From: Streptomyces agglomeratus
GTDB taxonomy: Bacteria > Actinomycetota > Actinomycetes > Streptomycetales > Streptomycetaceae
Direction: 5' to 3'
DNA: 64,000 nucleotides
NCBI RefSeq assembly: GCF_001746415.1
Contig: NZ_MEHJ01000001.1
Coordinates: 5,586,501-5,650,500 of the forward strand
Part shown: positions 45,666 to 54,645 of the stretch, piece after piece
Layout: each line of letters begins with the position of its first letter
Numbering within the stretch: the stretch's first letter is position 1
The notes under the pieces: generated by a model
The model's database searches: none
Seen by the model: the letters and a program-made list of their open reading frames with translations, nothing else
What the model was told of the DNA's origin: nothing
Made by a program: the position numbers and the translations under genes

Positions 45666-46580
45666 TCAGGCACCTCCGGTGGTGGCGGTCCGGCCGGTGG
45701 CGGCAGGGGAGTTCGCTAGGTAGGCCAGGGCCTGGGCCGTGCTGGCTTCCTGGGAGGGGTGGTACGTACGGCTGAGGTAGCGGGGGACGGAGCGGACGAT
45801 GTCCCCGGTCGCGGGCAGCACGCCCTGCCGGCCGCGCCGTACGAGGTCGGTGAGGGTGGCCCTGCCTTCGAGGAGGGTCGGGTCGTTCTCCATGAAGAAA
45901 CGCGTACCGCGCTGCCAGAGGAAGACCAGCGCGGTGAAGGCGGTCGCCCAGGTCCGCACGCGGCGCCGGTAGCCGCCGTCGACGTGCATGAAGAGTTCGA
46001 AGGCGACGGACCGGTGCTCGACCTCCTCCGCGCCGTGCCAGCGCAGCAGATCGAGCATCGTGGGGTCGGCGCCGCGCCGGTCCAGCTCGTCCGCGTTGAG
46101 CACCCAGTCACCGAGGAACGCGGTGTAGTGCTCGATGGCGGCGATGATCGCGACCCGCTCCATCAGCCACCACCTGCGGGCCCTGCCGGGCGGCAGGGTG
46201 CGGTCGCCGAGGAGTTTCTCGAAGAGCCAGTCGACCTGCGCGGTGTACGGCGTCGGGTCGAGCCCGAGCTCCTTCAGGTGCGGGAGTACATCGTCGTGGG
46301 CCTGGGAGTGCATGGCTTCCTGGCCGATGAAGCCGATGACGTCCTCGCGCAGGCGGTCGTCGCGGATGTACGGCAGCACCTGCTTGTAGACGTGCACGAA
46401 CCAGCGCTCGCCCGCCGGGAGCAGCAGGTGCAGCACGTTGATGGTGTGCGTGGTGAACGGGTCGCCCGGGACCCAGTGGAGAGGCGTGCCGTCCCACTCG
46501 AAGGAGACGTCGCGGGCCTTGAGCGGCGTCCGCTCGGACGCGATCGCGGCCGGTGCGGGACCCTGCTGCGTATTAGACAT
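45666..46580 (-). CDS. Metal-dependent hydrolase-like protein (PF10118 group), ferritin-like di-iron fold
   Basis: A 304-residue helical protein. Glu/His pairs spaced like a di-iron site are seen in FIGQEAMHSQAHDDVL (near residue 87), VAIIAAIEHYTAFLGDW (near 150) and WHGAEEVEHRSVAFEL (near 190), as in PF10118 proteins. These are annotated as metal-dependent hydrolases but look like di-iron oxygenases or desaturases. It is the first gene of the operon with the flavo-iron-sulphur reductase and TetR gene. A GTAC-N6-GTAC dyad lies just upstream of the ATG (about 46590-46603) as a possible operator. Confidence 0.85.
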   Translation of the reverse strand: MSNTQQGPAPAAIASERTPLKARDVSFEWDGTPLHWVPGDPFTTHTINVLHLLLPAGERWFVHVYKQVLPYIRDDRLREDVIGFIGQEAMHSQAHDDVLPHLKELGLDPTPYTAQVDWLFEKLLGDRTLPPGRARRWWLMERVAIIAAIEHYTAFLGDWVLNADELDRRGADPTMLDLLRWHGAEEVEHRSVAFELFMHVDGGYRRRVRTWATAFTALVFLWQRGTRFFMENDPTLLEGRATLTDLVRRGRQGVLPATGDIVRSVPRYLSRTYHPSQEASTAQALAYLANSPAATGRTATTGGA

Positions 46581-46687
46581 GGCGTCAATGTACTGACGGG
46601 TACGACCTTGGCAACAGGGTCGTGCGACGGGTTTCTCCGGCGGGCGGTCCGGCGCGTGGGCCGCCCGAGCGCGTCGGCCGTCCGGTC

Positions 46688-46741
46688 GGTGTCCGGTACC
46701 GCCGGGGGTGTCCGTACCGCCGGGTGTCCGGTACCGCCGGG
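46688..46741. repeat. Three imperfect tandem repeats of about 17-20 bp
   Basis: The unit GGTGTCCGGTACCGCCGGG occurs three times (46688 on, 46708 on with one G missing, 46723 on), with a partial fourth at the end of the transmembrane sigma-like gene. It lies in the gap between two minus-strand genes. Function not evident. Confidence 0.7.
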
Positions 46742-46747
46742 GTCCGC

Positions 46748-48694
46748 CTACCTCAGCGCTCCCACCCGTTCCCCGCTCACCACCCGTCCCTCCAGGTCCG
46801 CCTGTACGCCCGCCTTCGCCGGTACCGCCAGCAGGTTGCCGCGGGCCGTACCCTCCACGCCGCCCGAGGTGGTGACCGACGTGAACTGGCCGCTTCCGGC
46901 GGCGAGCACGTACCAGTTCCCGCCCCTCGACTTCCACAGCACCCCGGCCAGCACCCGCGGATCGCGCACCCCGCACGCCGGCGAGTGCTCGGCGCGCGCC
47001 GCGATCGCTCCCGGTGCGCCCCGCTTCGCGGACGGCGCCTGGAACTGGGCCAGCACCCGGCTGCCCGTGCCGCGCCACGTCTCGGCGCGGGTGCACAGCC
47101 AGACGGCGGTGCCGTTGCCCTCGGGGAGGGGCTGCTGGGCGTACGTCCAGGAGTTCACGGTGCGCACGCCGTGCGAACGCACGGCGGGCAGCAGGCACGC
47201 CGTACGGGCCCAGCGCGCCCGCTCCTCCGGTCCGCTCACATCGCGCGGCGCCGACGGCGGGCCCGACGTCAGCCGGGCGGGTGCCAGTTCACCGAGGTCG
47301 GTCATCAGGCGCGGGCCCGCGTCGTCCCGCAGTTCGAGCGCGTCCCAGGAACGGCAGTCACGGGCCTGCGCGGGGCTCGTCAGCGGGTCCGTCACCCCGT
47401 CCGCCGTGCGCTTCAGCGCCACGGGGGTCCCGGTGGGATCGAGGAGATCCCGTACGGACGCCTCGCGCACCCAGGGAGCGGTGAGGTACCGGACGTTGCC
47501 GTCGGTGCGGCCCACCACCAGCGCGTTCGCCGCCGCCGCGTCCGCGCCGTCCACGCGCGCGAAGTCGAGCGCCGCGCCCGCCGCCCCGTCGCGCGGCTCG
47601 GCGTACCGGACCACCCGCAGGCCGTCGTACAGCAGCACCACGCGCGCCCGGTCCACATCGCCCGCGAAGAGCATGTGCGGAGAGCCCATCGGCGGGCCCA
47701 CCGGCGTGGCGGGGGTCGCGGAGGTCTGCACCGACGGGCCGGGCCTGGCCCACACGGCGAGGGCGCGGCGCAGCAGAGCGTTGTCGTCGGTGAGGTTGCC
47801 GCGGGCCGGCCAGACGGAGAAGTCGGTACGGGACGACCGCTTCCACACCTCGGCGGCCACCCGGACGGTCTTCGACGGGTCGAGGGCCCGCTCGGCGGCC
47901 GGGTTGCGGACGTAGGCCGGCGCGGCGGCGCCGTCCGGCCCCCAGCCCTCGCCCGGCAGGCCGAGCAGCGCCCCGCACACCACCACGGCGGCGGTCGCGG
48001 CGAGCGCGGCCTTCGCGTGCTGCCTGCGCCGCATCAGGTCGGTGGGCCGGGCCTGGAGGGAGCACGGGTCGAACTCCCCGGACCCCAGCAGCGCCGCCGC
48101 GCTCACCCCGCCCGGCGCCTCGACCCCGTCCGCCTCGGCCAGCGCCGCCTGCGGGTCGGCGGCACCCGCGGCGGCGAGCGTCTGCACCACCTCCGGGTCC
48201 TGCATACGCTCGAGGCCGCGCAGTACGTACGCCGCCCGGCCGGGTCCGCTGAGCGCGGAAAGGCGCTGGTCCAGGGCGAGTTCGTCGGCTCCGCCGGAGC
48301 GCGGGAACAGCCGCAGCCCCCACACCTGCGGCAGCAGCGGCGGCAGCTGCGCCCGCTTCGGCCAGGCCCGGCGGCGCAGCGGCAGCCCGGCCTCCAGCGC
48401 CTGGCGCAGCACCCGCTGGCGGACGTACGCGTAACCCGGATCGGCCGACGCGCCACCGGCGCGGCGCGGCAGGGGGAGGCCGGCGGCGACTCCGGGGGTG
48501 CGGCCGCGCGGCAGCGAGCGCTGCGCGAGCGAATGGGCGGTCAGCACGCGCCGGTTGCGGCCGAGCCGCGGCGGCAGCACGAGGTACGCCAGCCGCACGA
48601 GCCGCGGATAGTGTTCGACGAGCGCGGCCTCGGCCTGCTCGACATCGATGGGGTCGGTGACAGGGCGGCTGATGACAACATCCTGTGGGCGCAC
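46748..48694 (-). CDS. Large single-pass membrane protein with sigma-factor-like cytoplasmic N-terminus
   Basis: A 648-residue protein. Residues 10-45 (EQAEAALVEHYPRLVRLAYL) and 145-185 (RLSALSGPGRAAYVLRGLER then DPEVVQTLAAAG) resemble regions 2 and 4 of sigma-70 family proteins. A basic segment (RRRQHAKAA) and a single membrane helix (near 228-245) follow, then an exported part of about 400 residues without a recognised domain, containing Cys residues in ARDCRSW, RTACLL, WLCTRAE and ACGVRD. I do not know a characterised homolog. Start uncertain: GTG at 48694 is used, TTG at 48703 is possible, and neither has a Shine-Dalgarno. Confidence 0.75.
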   Translation of the reverse strand: MRPQDVVISRPVTDPIDVEQAEAALVEHYPRLVRLAYLVLPPRLGRNRRVLTAHSLAQRSLPRGRTPGVAAGLPLPRRAGGASADPGYAYVRQRVLRQALEAGLPLRRRAWPKRAQLPPLLPQVWGLRLFPRSGGADELALDQRLSALSGPGRAAYVLRGLERMQDPEVVQTLAAAGAADPQAALAEADGVEAPGGVSAAALLGSGEFDPCSLQARPTDLMRRRQHAKAALAATAAVVVCGALLGLPGEGWGPDGAAAPAYVRNPAAERALDPSKTVRVAAEVWKRSSRTDFSVWPARGNLTDDNALLRRALAVWARPGPSVQTSATPATPVGPPMGSPHMLFAGDVDRARVVLLYDGLRVVRYAEPRDGAAGAALDFARVDGADAAAANALVVGRTDGNVRYLTAPWVREASVRDLLDPTGTPVALKRTADGVTDPLTSPAQARDCRSWDALELRDDAGPRLMTDLGELAPARLTSGPPSAPRDVSGPEERARWARTACLLPAVRSHGVRTVNSWTYAQQPLPEGNGTAVWLCTRAETWRGTGSRVLAQFQAPSAKRGAPGAIAARAEHSPACGVRDPRVLAGVLWKSRGGNWYVLAAGSGQFTSVTTSGGVEGTARGNLLAVPAKAGVQADLEGRVVSGERVGALR

Positions 48695-48859
48695 GTTCAG
48701 CAAAACGAGCGAATCGTCGGATGGTCACCTCGCGGGCACGCCGTGCGAGTGCGGGTCCGCCTGCGGCGCCGTCCGCTGCCCGCCCCTTCCGGAAACCGGG
48801 GGAGGTTCCCCGGCTCCCGGCCCCCAGCCCTCAGATCCCAGTGCCGGCCCCGGCACCGC

Positions 48860-51800
48860 TCAGGACGTGCCCCACCCGCTGAACTCCACCGTCCCCCGCG
48901 CCCCGCTCCCGCCGTGCGCCGCGCTCATGAACATCCCGGCGTCCTGGGCGCCCTCCGCCGCGCCCCGCACCGCGACCGTGGCAACCGTCCGCCACGTCAC
49001 CCCGTCGTCCGCCGAGTACTCGCCCGTGTACCGGTCAGCGGCCCGCGAGAGCCGCAGCGTCACCGGGGCCCCGACGCCGGTGACGCGCCGGTAGGTGTCG
49101 AGCGTGCCGTCGCCGTTCGTGTCGTACGACAGCACCACACCGTTCGCCGGGGTCACCGCGAGGTTGAGGAACCCGGGGGCGCCCGGCGTACCGAGGCTGT
49201 CGCGGACCACGAGGCCCGCCCGCGCCCACGCGCCCGTCACCTCCTGCGCGTCCACCCGCACCACGACACCGCCCCCGTCCCGCAGGGCCCCCTGCCGGTA
49301 GAGCGCCCCGAACTGCGCGGTGGCCTTCCACAGGTCGTCGCCGCCGCCGTTGATCCCGTACCGGTCCTCCAGCCGCCCGAAGACGGCCCCGTTGTTCGTG
49401 TACGTCCGCCAGCCCGCGCCCAGCGGCCCGGCGACGTACAGGCTGCCCCGCTGGACGGAGGTGACCCGTGGCTCGCCCTCGGGACCGTACGACGTGCTCA
49501 GCTCGTACGGCAGCGGCGTGAGCGGAGCGGCCGGCGGTCCGGCGGGGGCCTTCGCACGCCACGACGCCGTCCCCGAGCCCGCCGCCGGCACGGACGCCAG
49601 CGACTCCGGTCCCTCCGGCCGTGCCTCCACGCCCGCGAGCGCGAAGTCCACACGGCCGGTCGCCCGCAGACCGTTCATGTTGCGGAAGGCGGCGGTGAGC
49701 AGCGCGGAGCCGCCGGGCGGCAGGGCGGCCGGGGCGGCGGTGACCGTGACCGCGCCCTGGTAGGGGGCGCGGGCCAGCACGTCGTGGACGCGCCGGGCCG
49801 TGCGGTACGCGTCGTTCGGCGGGCGCAGCGGATACGCCGTGCGCCCGCGCGTCCACGCCTCCTCGACGGCGTACCAGTCGAAGGTCTTCGGCGCGCGGTC
49901 CGCCGCCAGCGCGTCCTCCAGCTCCTCCAGGTACGCCCGCCACTGGGGCAGGTGGAAGTCGCCGATGAGGCCCTGCCAGTCGCGGTTGGCGTAGTTGGCG
50001 AGGCGCCCGCCGTCCGCTGCCGAGCGGCCGGCCCAGGTCGTGATCAGGACGCGTGCCGTCCGCTCCAGCTGCTCCGACTCCGCCGGCGAGGACGCCATGC
50101 GCTTCGCGTCCTCCAGCCACGGCCCGAGCAGGAACGCCCGGTGCGACCCCGCCATGTCCTCGCTCAGCCGCATCAGCTTGAGCCACAGCGCGGCGAGCGC
50201 GCGGAAGGCGGCCAGGTCACCGCGCCCGTACGCCGACCTGAGCTGCGGCAGCAGCTGCCAGGAGCGGTGGGCGAGTGCCTGGCGGCCCAGGTCGGTGAGG
50301 TCGTAGCGGTACGCGTCCGAGCGGCGCAGCGGTTCCCGTACGCCGAGCAGCGCGCCGAACGCCTTGTCGAACTCCGCCGGGTCGAAGGCGGGCCGGTGCG
50401 CCGAGTACTCCGTGCCGGAGGACGCGGTCAGCCCGGGGCGGGCCGCGAAGAGCGAGTCGTGCGGGCGGCCGTCGCGGCTGGTGGTGCGGTACGCCGTCTC
50501 GCGCAGCACGGCGAACGCGGCGCGCGCGTCCGCGTCCCGGCCCCCGTAGCGCAGGTCGGCGTACCCCTCGAACCACCGTGTCCGGTCCACCGCCTCCCGG
50601 CGCCACGCCAGCTCCGAGAACAGCTCCAGTGCCGCCGGGTCCCGCTCGGCGGCCTCCGGCATGTAGGCGGTGCCGACGAGGGCGGACCCCGGCCGGTCGC
50701 GCCAGGCCGTGAAACGCTCGGTCCACGCGTGCGTCTTGGCGCCGATCGTCGTCCGGCCGCCGAAGTTGTGGATGGTGCCGAAGGCGTACGGGGCGCCGTC
50801 CCAGTCCTTCTCGCGGTCGGTGACGGCGTCGTGGTCGGACAGGCCGTCCACGACGAGCAGGTGCTTCTTGTCGAGCGCGTCGAGCAGTTCGCGGCGCGGG
50901 TTCGCCTGCCAGCCGAGGATCACCCAGGTGGCGCCCGGGCGCGAGGCCCGCAGGGCGGTCTCGACGGCGCGGGCGGCCTCCGCCACCGGCACGTCGCCCG
51001 CCGAGCCGCCCTCGTGGAGGAGGTCCATCTTGAAGTGCCGCACGGGGCCGAAGAGTTCGTCCTGGTGCCGGTAGAAGGACGACGCCACCTCGCCGAACGA
51101 GGTGGTGCGCGGGTCGAGCCAGTCGGGGCGGCGCAGGCCCAGCCAGGTGCCCTGCGGGACGGTGCGGGCGCCGGGGTTGCGGGCGGCGAAGCCGTCGGGG
51201 ACGGTGCCGAAGTATCCGGGGAGGACCGGTGTCATGCCGAGCTCGCGCATGCGGTCGGTGATCCGCCGGCCCAGAGCGGCGCGTTTCGCGATGAGCTCCG
51301 GGGAGAGCGGGCCGCCGTACGCGCTCATGTTCTGGAGCAGCCACCACGGCTGGTGGGACGGCGCGGGCAGCCAGGTCCGGGCCTCGGTGTCGGAGTAGCC
51401 GAAGTCCTTGAGGAGGCGGTGGTAGACGGCCTCCTGGCCGGTCGTCACCAGGACCTCGTTGCAGCCGTGCAGGGCGAGTACGTCGATCATCCGCTCCCAG
51501 CGCGGCCAGTCGGCGTACGGCGCGGTGTAACCGTCGTGGGTGTCGTTGAACGCGAACCGGTGCGGGACGGTGGCCGAGCGTTCCAGGGGCGCGGCGGGCG
51601 CGGGGAGCCGCCGGGGGAGCCCGAGCTGGGTGCCGGACCAGGAGATGTGCGCTCCGCAAACGTACTTGAGGTACCAGTGGACGCCGGTCAGCGCGGCTGC
51701 GGGACTCGTGCCGGCGACCTCGATACGGTCGGTGGCGCCGTCGACGCGGAAGCGGTCGGGACCACCGGCGTCGAGGGCGGTGAGGTGGAACTGGCCGGCG

Positions 51801-51982
51801 TGGTCCGGGAGCAGTCGCTCCAGGGCGGCGCGGGCGGCTGCGGTGGGCTCGGAGGGCGCGATGGGCTCGGTGGCGCGGGGGCGGGATGCGGCCATGGCTG
51901 AGGTGTGCCCGCCCACCGCGGCTCCGACGCCAATGGCTCCGGCGGTGCCCAGCAGCGTGCGGCGCGACAGACGGTCGGTCAT
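48860..51982 (-). CDS. Exported alpha-N-acetylglucosaminidase (GH89), Tat signal
   Basis: A 1040-residue enzyme of glycoside hydrolase family 89, which removes terminal alpha-linked GlcNAc from glycans. A twin-arginine signal (SRRTLLGTAG then a hydrophobic run to TSAMA) is followed by the NAGLU N-terminal domain, the catalytic barrel with HGYTAPYADWPRWERMIDVL-like start, QNMSAYGGPLSPELI, HFKMDLLHEGG and GTAYMPEAAE (the two likely catalytic Glu), and a helical C-domain. From about residue 850 an extra beta-sandwich with YVAGPLGAGWRTYTNNG and GTVEFSGWGTS is added, probably a carbohydrate-binding or DUF1349-like module. It has its own divergent promoter region. Confidence 0.93.
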   Translation of the reverse strand: MTDRLSRRTLLGTAGAIGVGAAVGGHTSAMAASRPRATEPIAPSEPTAAARAALERLLPDHAGQFHLTALDAGGPDRFRVDGATDRIEVAGTSPAAALTGVHWYLKYVCGAHISWSGTQLGLPRRLPAPAAPLERSATVPHRFAFNDTHDGYTAPYADWPRWERMIDVLALHGCNEVLVTTGQEAVYHRLLKDFGYSDTEARTWLPAPSHQPWWLLQNMSAYGGPLSPELIAKRAALGRRITDRMRELGMTPVLPGYFGTVPDGFAARNPGARTVPQGTWLGLRRPDWLDPRTTSFGEVASSFYRHQDELFGPVRHFKMDLLHEGGSAGDVPVAEAARAVETALRASRPGATWVILGWQANPRRELLDALDKKHLLVVDGLSDHDAVTDREKDWDGAPYAFGTIHNFGGRTTIGAKTHAWTERFTAWRDRPGSALVGTAYMPEAAERDPAALELFSELAWRREAVDRTRWFEGYADLRYGGRDADARAAFAVLRETAYRTTSRDGRPHDSLFAARPGLTASSGTEYSAHRPAFDPAEFDKAFGALLGVREPLRRSDAYRYDLTDLGRQALAHRSWQLLPQLRSAYGRGDLAAFRALAALWLKLMRLSEDMAGSHRAFLLGPWLEDAKRMASSPAESEQLERTARVLITTWAGRSAADGGRLANYANRDWQGLIGDFHLPQWRAYLEELEDALAADRAPKTFDWYAVEEAWTRGRTAYPLRPPNDAYRTARRVHDVLARAPYQGAVTVTAAPAALPPGGSALLTAAFRNMNGLRATGRVDFALAGVEARPEGPESLASVPAAGSGTASWRAKAPAGPPAAPLTPLPYELSTSYGPEGEPRVTSVQRGSLYVAGPLGAGWRTYTNNGAVFGRLEDRYGINGGGDDLWKATAQFGALYRQGALRDGGGVVVRVDAQEVTGAWARAGLVVRDSLGTPGAPGFLNLAVTPANGVVLSYDTNGDGTLDTYRRVTGVGAPVTLRLSRAADRYTGEYSADDGVTWRTVATVAVRGAAEGAQDAGMFMSAAHGGSGARGTVEFSGWGTS

Positions 51983-52044
51983 CGGTGGGCGCTCCTCGGT
52001 GGGGACGGCGGGACGGCGCGGAACGGCGGGACGGCACGGCACGG

Positions 52045-52078
52045 GTCGACACATGCGCGTCGACACGTGCGCGTCGAC
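52045..52078. repeat. Two 14-bp tandem repeats in the GH89/lipoprotein divergent region
   Basis: GTCGACACATGCGC (52045-52058) is followed directly by GTCGACACGTGCGC and a third GTCGAC (to 52078). Around it are ACGGCGGG-type near-repeats (51999-52040). The position between two divergent genes would suit an operator. Confidence 0.65.
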
Positions 52079-52204
52079 CGGTGGGCACCTGGACGGCAGG
52101 GGCATACCGGGCGCACGTTAATGACGGGGAGGGGGCGCGGCAACGGGGCGTGCGATGTGTTCGTATCCGCCCCACCGTGTGGCCCAACGGGGCACGATGG
52201 GCGC

Positions 52205-52657
52205 ATGCGCAACCAACGCCGACGTACAGCAAACGCAGCCTCCGCCATAGCCGTTCTGGCCCTGCTCGCCACGGCCTGCGGCGCGGGCGGTGACGACGAG
52301 AAGCCGGTGCCGGAAACGGCGAAGGGCAGCCTGGAGCAGCTCGCCGGGAAGGTGGAGTGCGAGCCGAACATCCAGACGGACGCGAAGGAGCTCCGCCAGG
52401 CGAACTGCAAGACCGGCGACGGCCGCTACGTGCTGGCCACCTTCGCGACCGATCGCGGACAGCGCGAGTGGATCAACGAGGCCAAGGACTACGGCGGGTC
52501 GTACCTGGTCGGCAGGAAGTGGGTCGCGGTGGGCGACCAGAAGGTGGTCACAGCACTGCGCGGCCGGCTCGGCGGGACGGTGGAGACTTCCTCGCACCAC
52601 TCCGGGGAGAGCGGCAGTGGGGGGAACGAGGAAAAGCACTCCGGTCACGGGAGCTGA
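52205..52657 (+). CDS. Small hypothetical lipoprotein
   Basis: A 150-residue precursor with a lipoprotein signal (basic RNQRRR, hydrophobic core, lipobox LATAC with lipidated Cys25). The mature part carries VECEPNIQTDAKELRQANCK (two Cys likely bonded), RYVLATFATDRGQREWINEA and LVGRKWVAVGD, then a Ser/Gly/His tail. It looks like the common actinobacterial group of small secreted lipoproteins with a disulphide-stabilised alpha/beta fold; function unknown. It is divergent from the GH89 gene. Confidence 0.82.
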   Translation: MRNQRRRTANAASAIAVLALLATACGAGGDDEKPVPETAKGSLEQLAGKVECEPNIQTDAKELRQANCKTGDGRYVLATFATDRGQREWINEAKDYGGSYLVGRKWVAVGDQKVVTALRGRLGGTVETSSHHSGESGSGGNEEKHSGHGS

Positions 52658-52706
52658 CCGCGCAGACGGAGAGGGCGGCCGGTGGGGCGGCCGCCCTCAG
52701 GAGGGA

Positions 52707-54305
52707 TCAGGTGCAGCGGCGTCCCTCGTTCACACAGGCCACCACCTTGTTCATCAGCCGGTTGTTGAAGACGTTGATGAAGTCGCCGTGGTCGGTGCCC
52801 GGCTTGTGGAGCTGCTCGGGGAACGAGTCGACGGCGAAGCCCGGGCCGGGCGGGACGTCGTACACGATCCGCTGCACGAGCTGCGGGATCGCACGGAATC
52901 CGTTCGGGCAGGCACCGTTCTCCTGGGCGAACGCCACGTGGGTGCGGTGATTGGCGCTGTCGGTGTTCTGTCCGTCCCAGCAGCTCTGGAAGTTGAAGGT
53001 ACGGACGACCTGGCTGCCCTCCGGACAGATCGGGTACTTGTCCTTGAGCTGGCGGTCCTCGAATCCGGTGCAGCTCCACGACGCGTTGGCATTGGCGTCA
53101 CCGTTGGTGAACGCCTTGGCGTCACCGGTGATGATGCGCAGGAAGCGCGGCATCGCGGTCACCTTGCCGACGGGGCTTCCGACGAATTTCAGCGTGACCT
53201 CGGTGGGAGTCTGGATCTCTCCCACGTTGCTGTCCTTGCCTCCGCCGTCGGCATTGGCGTCGTTCTCGTTCTGGCCGTTCTGGAGACGCAGGACGGGCCA
53301 GTAGTAGGTCGACTTGTCGCCCTGGTTCTGGCAGGTGGTCTGGCCACGGGCCAGGTCGTCGTCGCTGGCGAAGGCGTCGTTGGCCTGGTTGCCGACGTAG
53401 TCGTGCATGTGGTGCGCGCCGTTGCTCACACCCGGGGCGACGATGACGTTGTCCGGGTTGAACTTCCCGTTCTCGTTCGTCCCGCAGTTGGTGGTGAACT
53501 CGCCGCGGGAAGCGCCGCGCAGTTTGCGGGGCTGCTGGACGTTCGGCTGTACGGACTGGATGTCGACGAAGTCGGCGGCGTTGGGGCCGTTGCCGGCCTG
53601 GCCGCCGTTGCCGTTGTTTCCGTTGTCCTGGCCGCCGTCCTGCTCGCCGTCCGCGTTGCCGTCGCCCTGGTCACCGCCCTGGTCACCGGCCTGGTCGCCG
53701 CCTTGGTCGCCGCCTTGGTCGCCGGCCTGGTCGCCGGCTTGGTCGCCGCCCTGGTCACCGTCCTGACCTGCGTTGTCGCCCTGGCCTGCGTCACCCTGTC
53801 CGTCTTCGCCGACCCCTCCGTTGTCGTCGGCGCGCAGCGTGCAGGGTGCCAGGCCCTCAAGGCCCTCGGGACGTTCGGCCGCACGGTCGATGGAGATGAC
53901 GATCCGGCCGATGGAGGCCAGCCGCTTGTCCTTCAGCGGGCCGAGGATGGCGTTCTGCGCGAGATTCGGGTCCTGGGCGATCTGCTCCTTCGAATCGGCG
54001 AATCGCTGGTAGGCCTCCGTGATCTGGGAGTCGAGAGCCGCCAGCTCCCGGTCGACTTCCTGGCGTGCCGAATCGGGGATCTCCTGAGGCAGGCCGTTCG
54101 CCACCTCCGGACAGTCGATGGTCGACATCTGCTGACCGGCGGCCTTGATCTGACCGGATTGAGCCGGTTCGGGGTCGGACCAGCCTTCACCTGCGGATGC
54201 GTAGACATTCACCGCGAGCAGTCCACCCCCGCCCAGGATCAGAGCGGCCGATGCGGCAATCGCCCGGTTCGCCAGCGTGGAACGTTTTCTAGATGCGCGT
54301 CGCAT
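52707..54305 (-). CDS. Exported DUF1996 protein with an Asp/Gln/Gly repeat
   Basis: A 532-residue exported protein: signal-anchor (about residues 14-37), a helical part (50-135, [20 protein letters not shown]), a low-complexity linker (about 170-220) with eight GDQ units separated by G or A, and a DUF1996 domain (about 265-530) with [53 protein letters not shown] and [13 protein letters not shown]1996 proteins occur in fungi and actinobacteria and are thought to be secreted; activity is unknown. The HHMHDY and HGDF motifs could bind a metal. AGGAG precedes the ATG. The upstream gap has no gene on this strand. Confidence 0.9.
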   Translation of the reverse strand: MRRASRKRSTLANRAIAASAALILGGGGLLAVNVYASAGEGWSDPEPAQSGQIKAAGQQMSTIDCPEVANGLPQEIPDSARQEVDRELAALDSQITEAYQRFADSKEQIAQDPNLAQNAILGPLKDKRLASIGRIVISIDRAAERPEGLEGLAPCTLRADDNGGVGEDGQGDAGQGDNAGQDGDQGGDQAGDQAGDQGGDQGGDQAGDQGGDQGDGNADGEQDGGQDNGNNGNGGQAGNGPNAADFVDIQSVQPNVQQPRKLRGASRGEFTTNCGTNENGKFNPDNVIVAPGVSNGAHHMHDYVGNQANDAFASDDDLARGQTTCQNQGDKSTYYWPVLRLQNGQNENDANADGGGKDSNVGEIQTPTEVTLKFVGSPVGKVTAMPRFLRIITGDAKAFTNGDANANASWSCTGFEDRQLKDKYPICPEGSQVVRTFNFQSCWDGQNTDSANHRTHVAFAQENGACPNGFRAIPQLVQRIVYDVPPGPGFAVDSFPEQLHKPGTDHGDFINVFNNRLMNKVVACVNEGRRCT

Positions 54306-54469
54306 GGAACTCCTCTGCTTCGATGCCGGGTGAAGGTAAGGGGGGTCCCGGCAGGGGAGAAGCGCTCCGTCCCATACGGGCGCGGTTCGCGCCCTGTTCA
54401 AACCTCCTCAGGATTCGTAGATATCTCCATTGGCAAACACGGACGGACCCCGACGTACGGGATGATCCC

Positions 54470-54598
54470 TCAGCCGGACCCGGTCGGCGTGCCCACCCGG
54501 AGCCGGTTGCCGTCGGGGTCCCGCAGTTCGACCTCGCGCGCCCACGGCTGATCCGCCACCGTCACGCCGAACTCCGCGGCCACGGCGTCCACGTCACG
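54470..54598 (-). pseudogene. Remnant of a VOC (glyoxalase-fold) family gene
   Basis: The minus strand encodes 42 residues, RDVDAVAAEFGVTVADQPWA to RDPDGNRLRVGTPTGSG, then a stop. This is the C-terminal quarter of a VOC protein (WAREVELRDPDGNRLRVG is a family motif). Upstream the frame has no start: it opens after a TGA, and a short MTMNEEVRV frame just before it runs in a different register. It looks like a decayed or deleted gene. Nothing else is seen between 54306 and 54645. Confidence 0.65.
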
Positions 54599-54645
54599 CG
54601 GACTTCCTCGTTCATGGTCATGAGGTCATCGTCCTTCCCGCCCCG

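Noticed and set aside
46688..46748. CRISPR-like array
   Set aside because: Repeats are contiguous and imperfect with no spacers, and no cas genes are near.
46622..51901. Open frame of 1759 codons on the plus strand across the sigma-like and GH89 genes
   Set aside because: It spans two convincing genes on the other strand, is Arg/Gly/Val low-complexity, and shows no recognisable motif.
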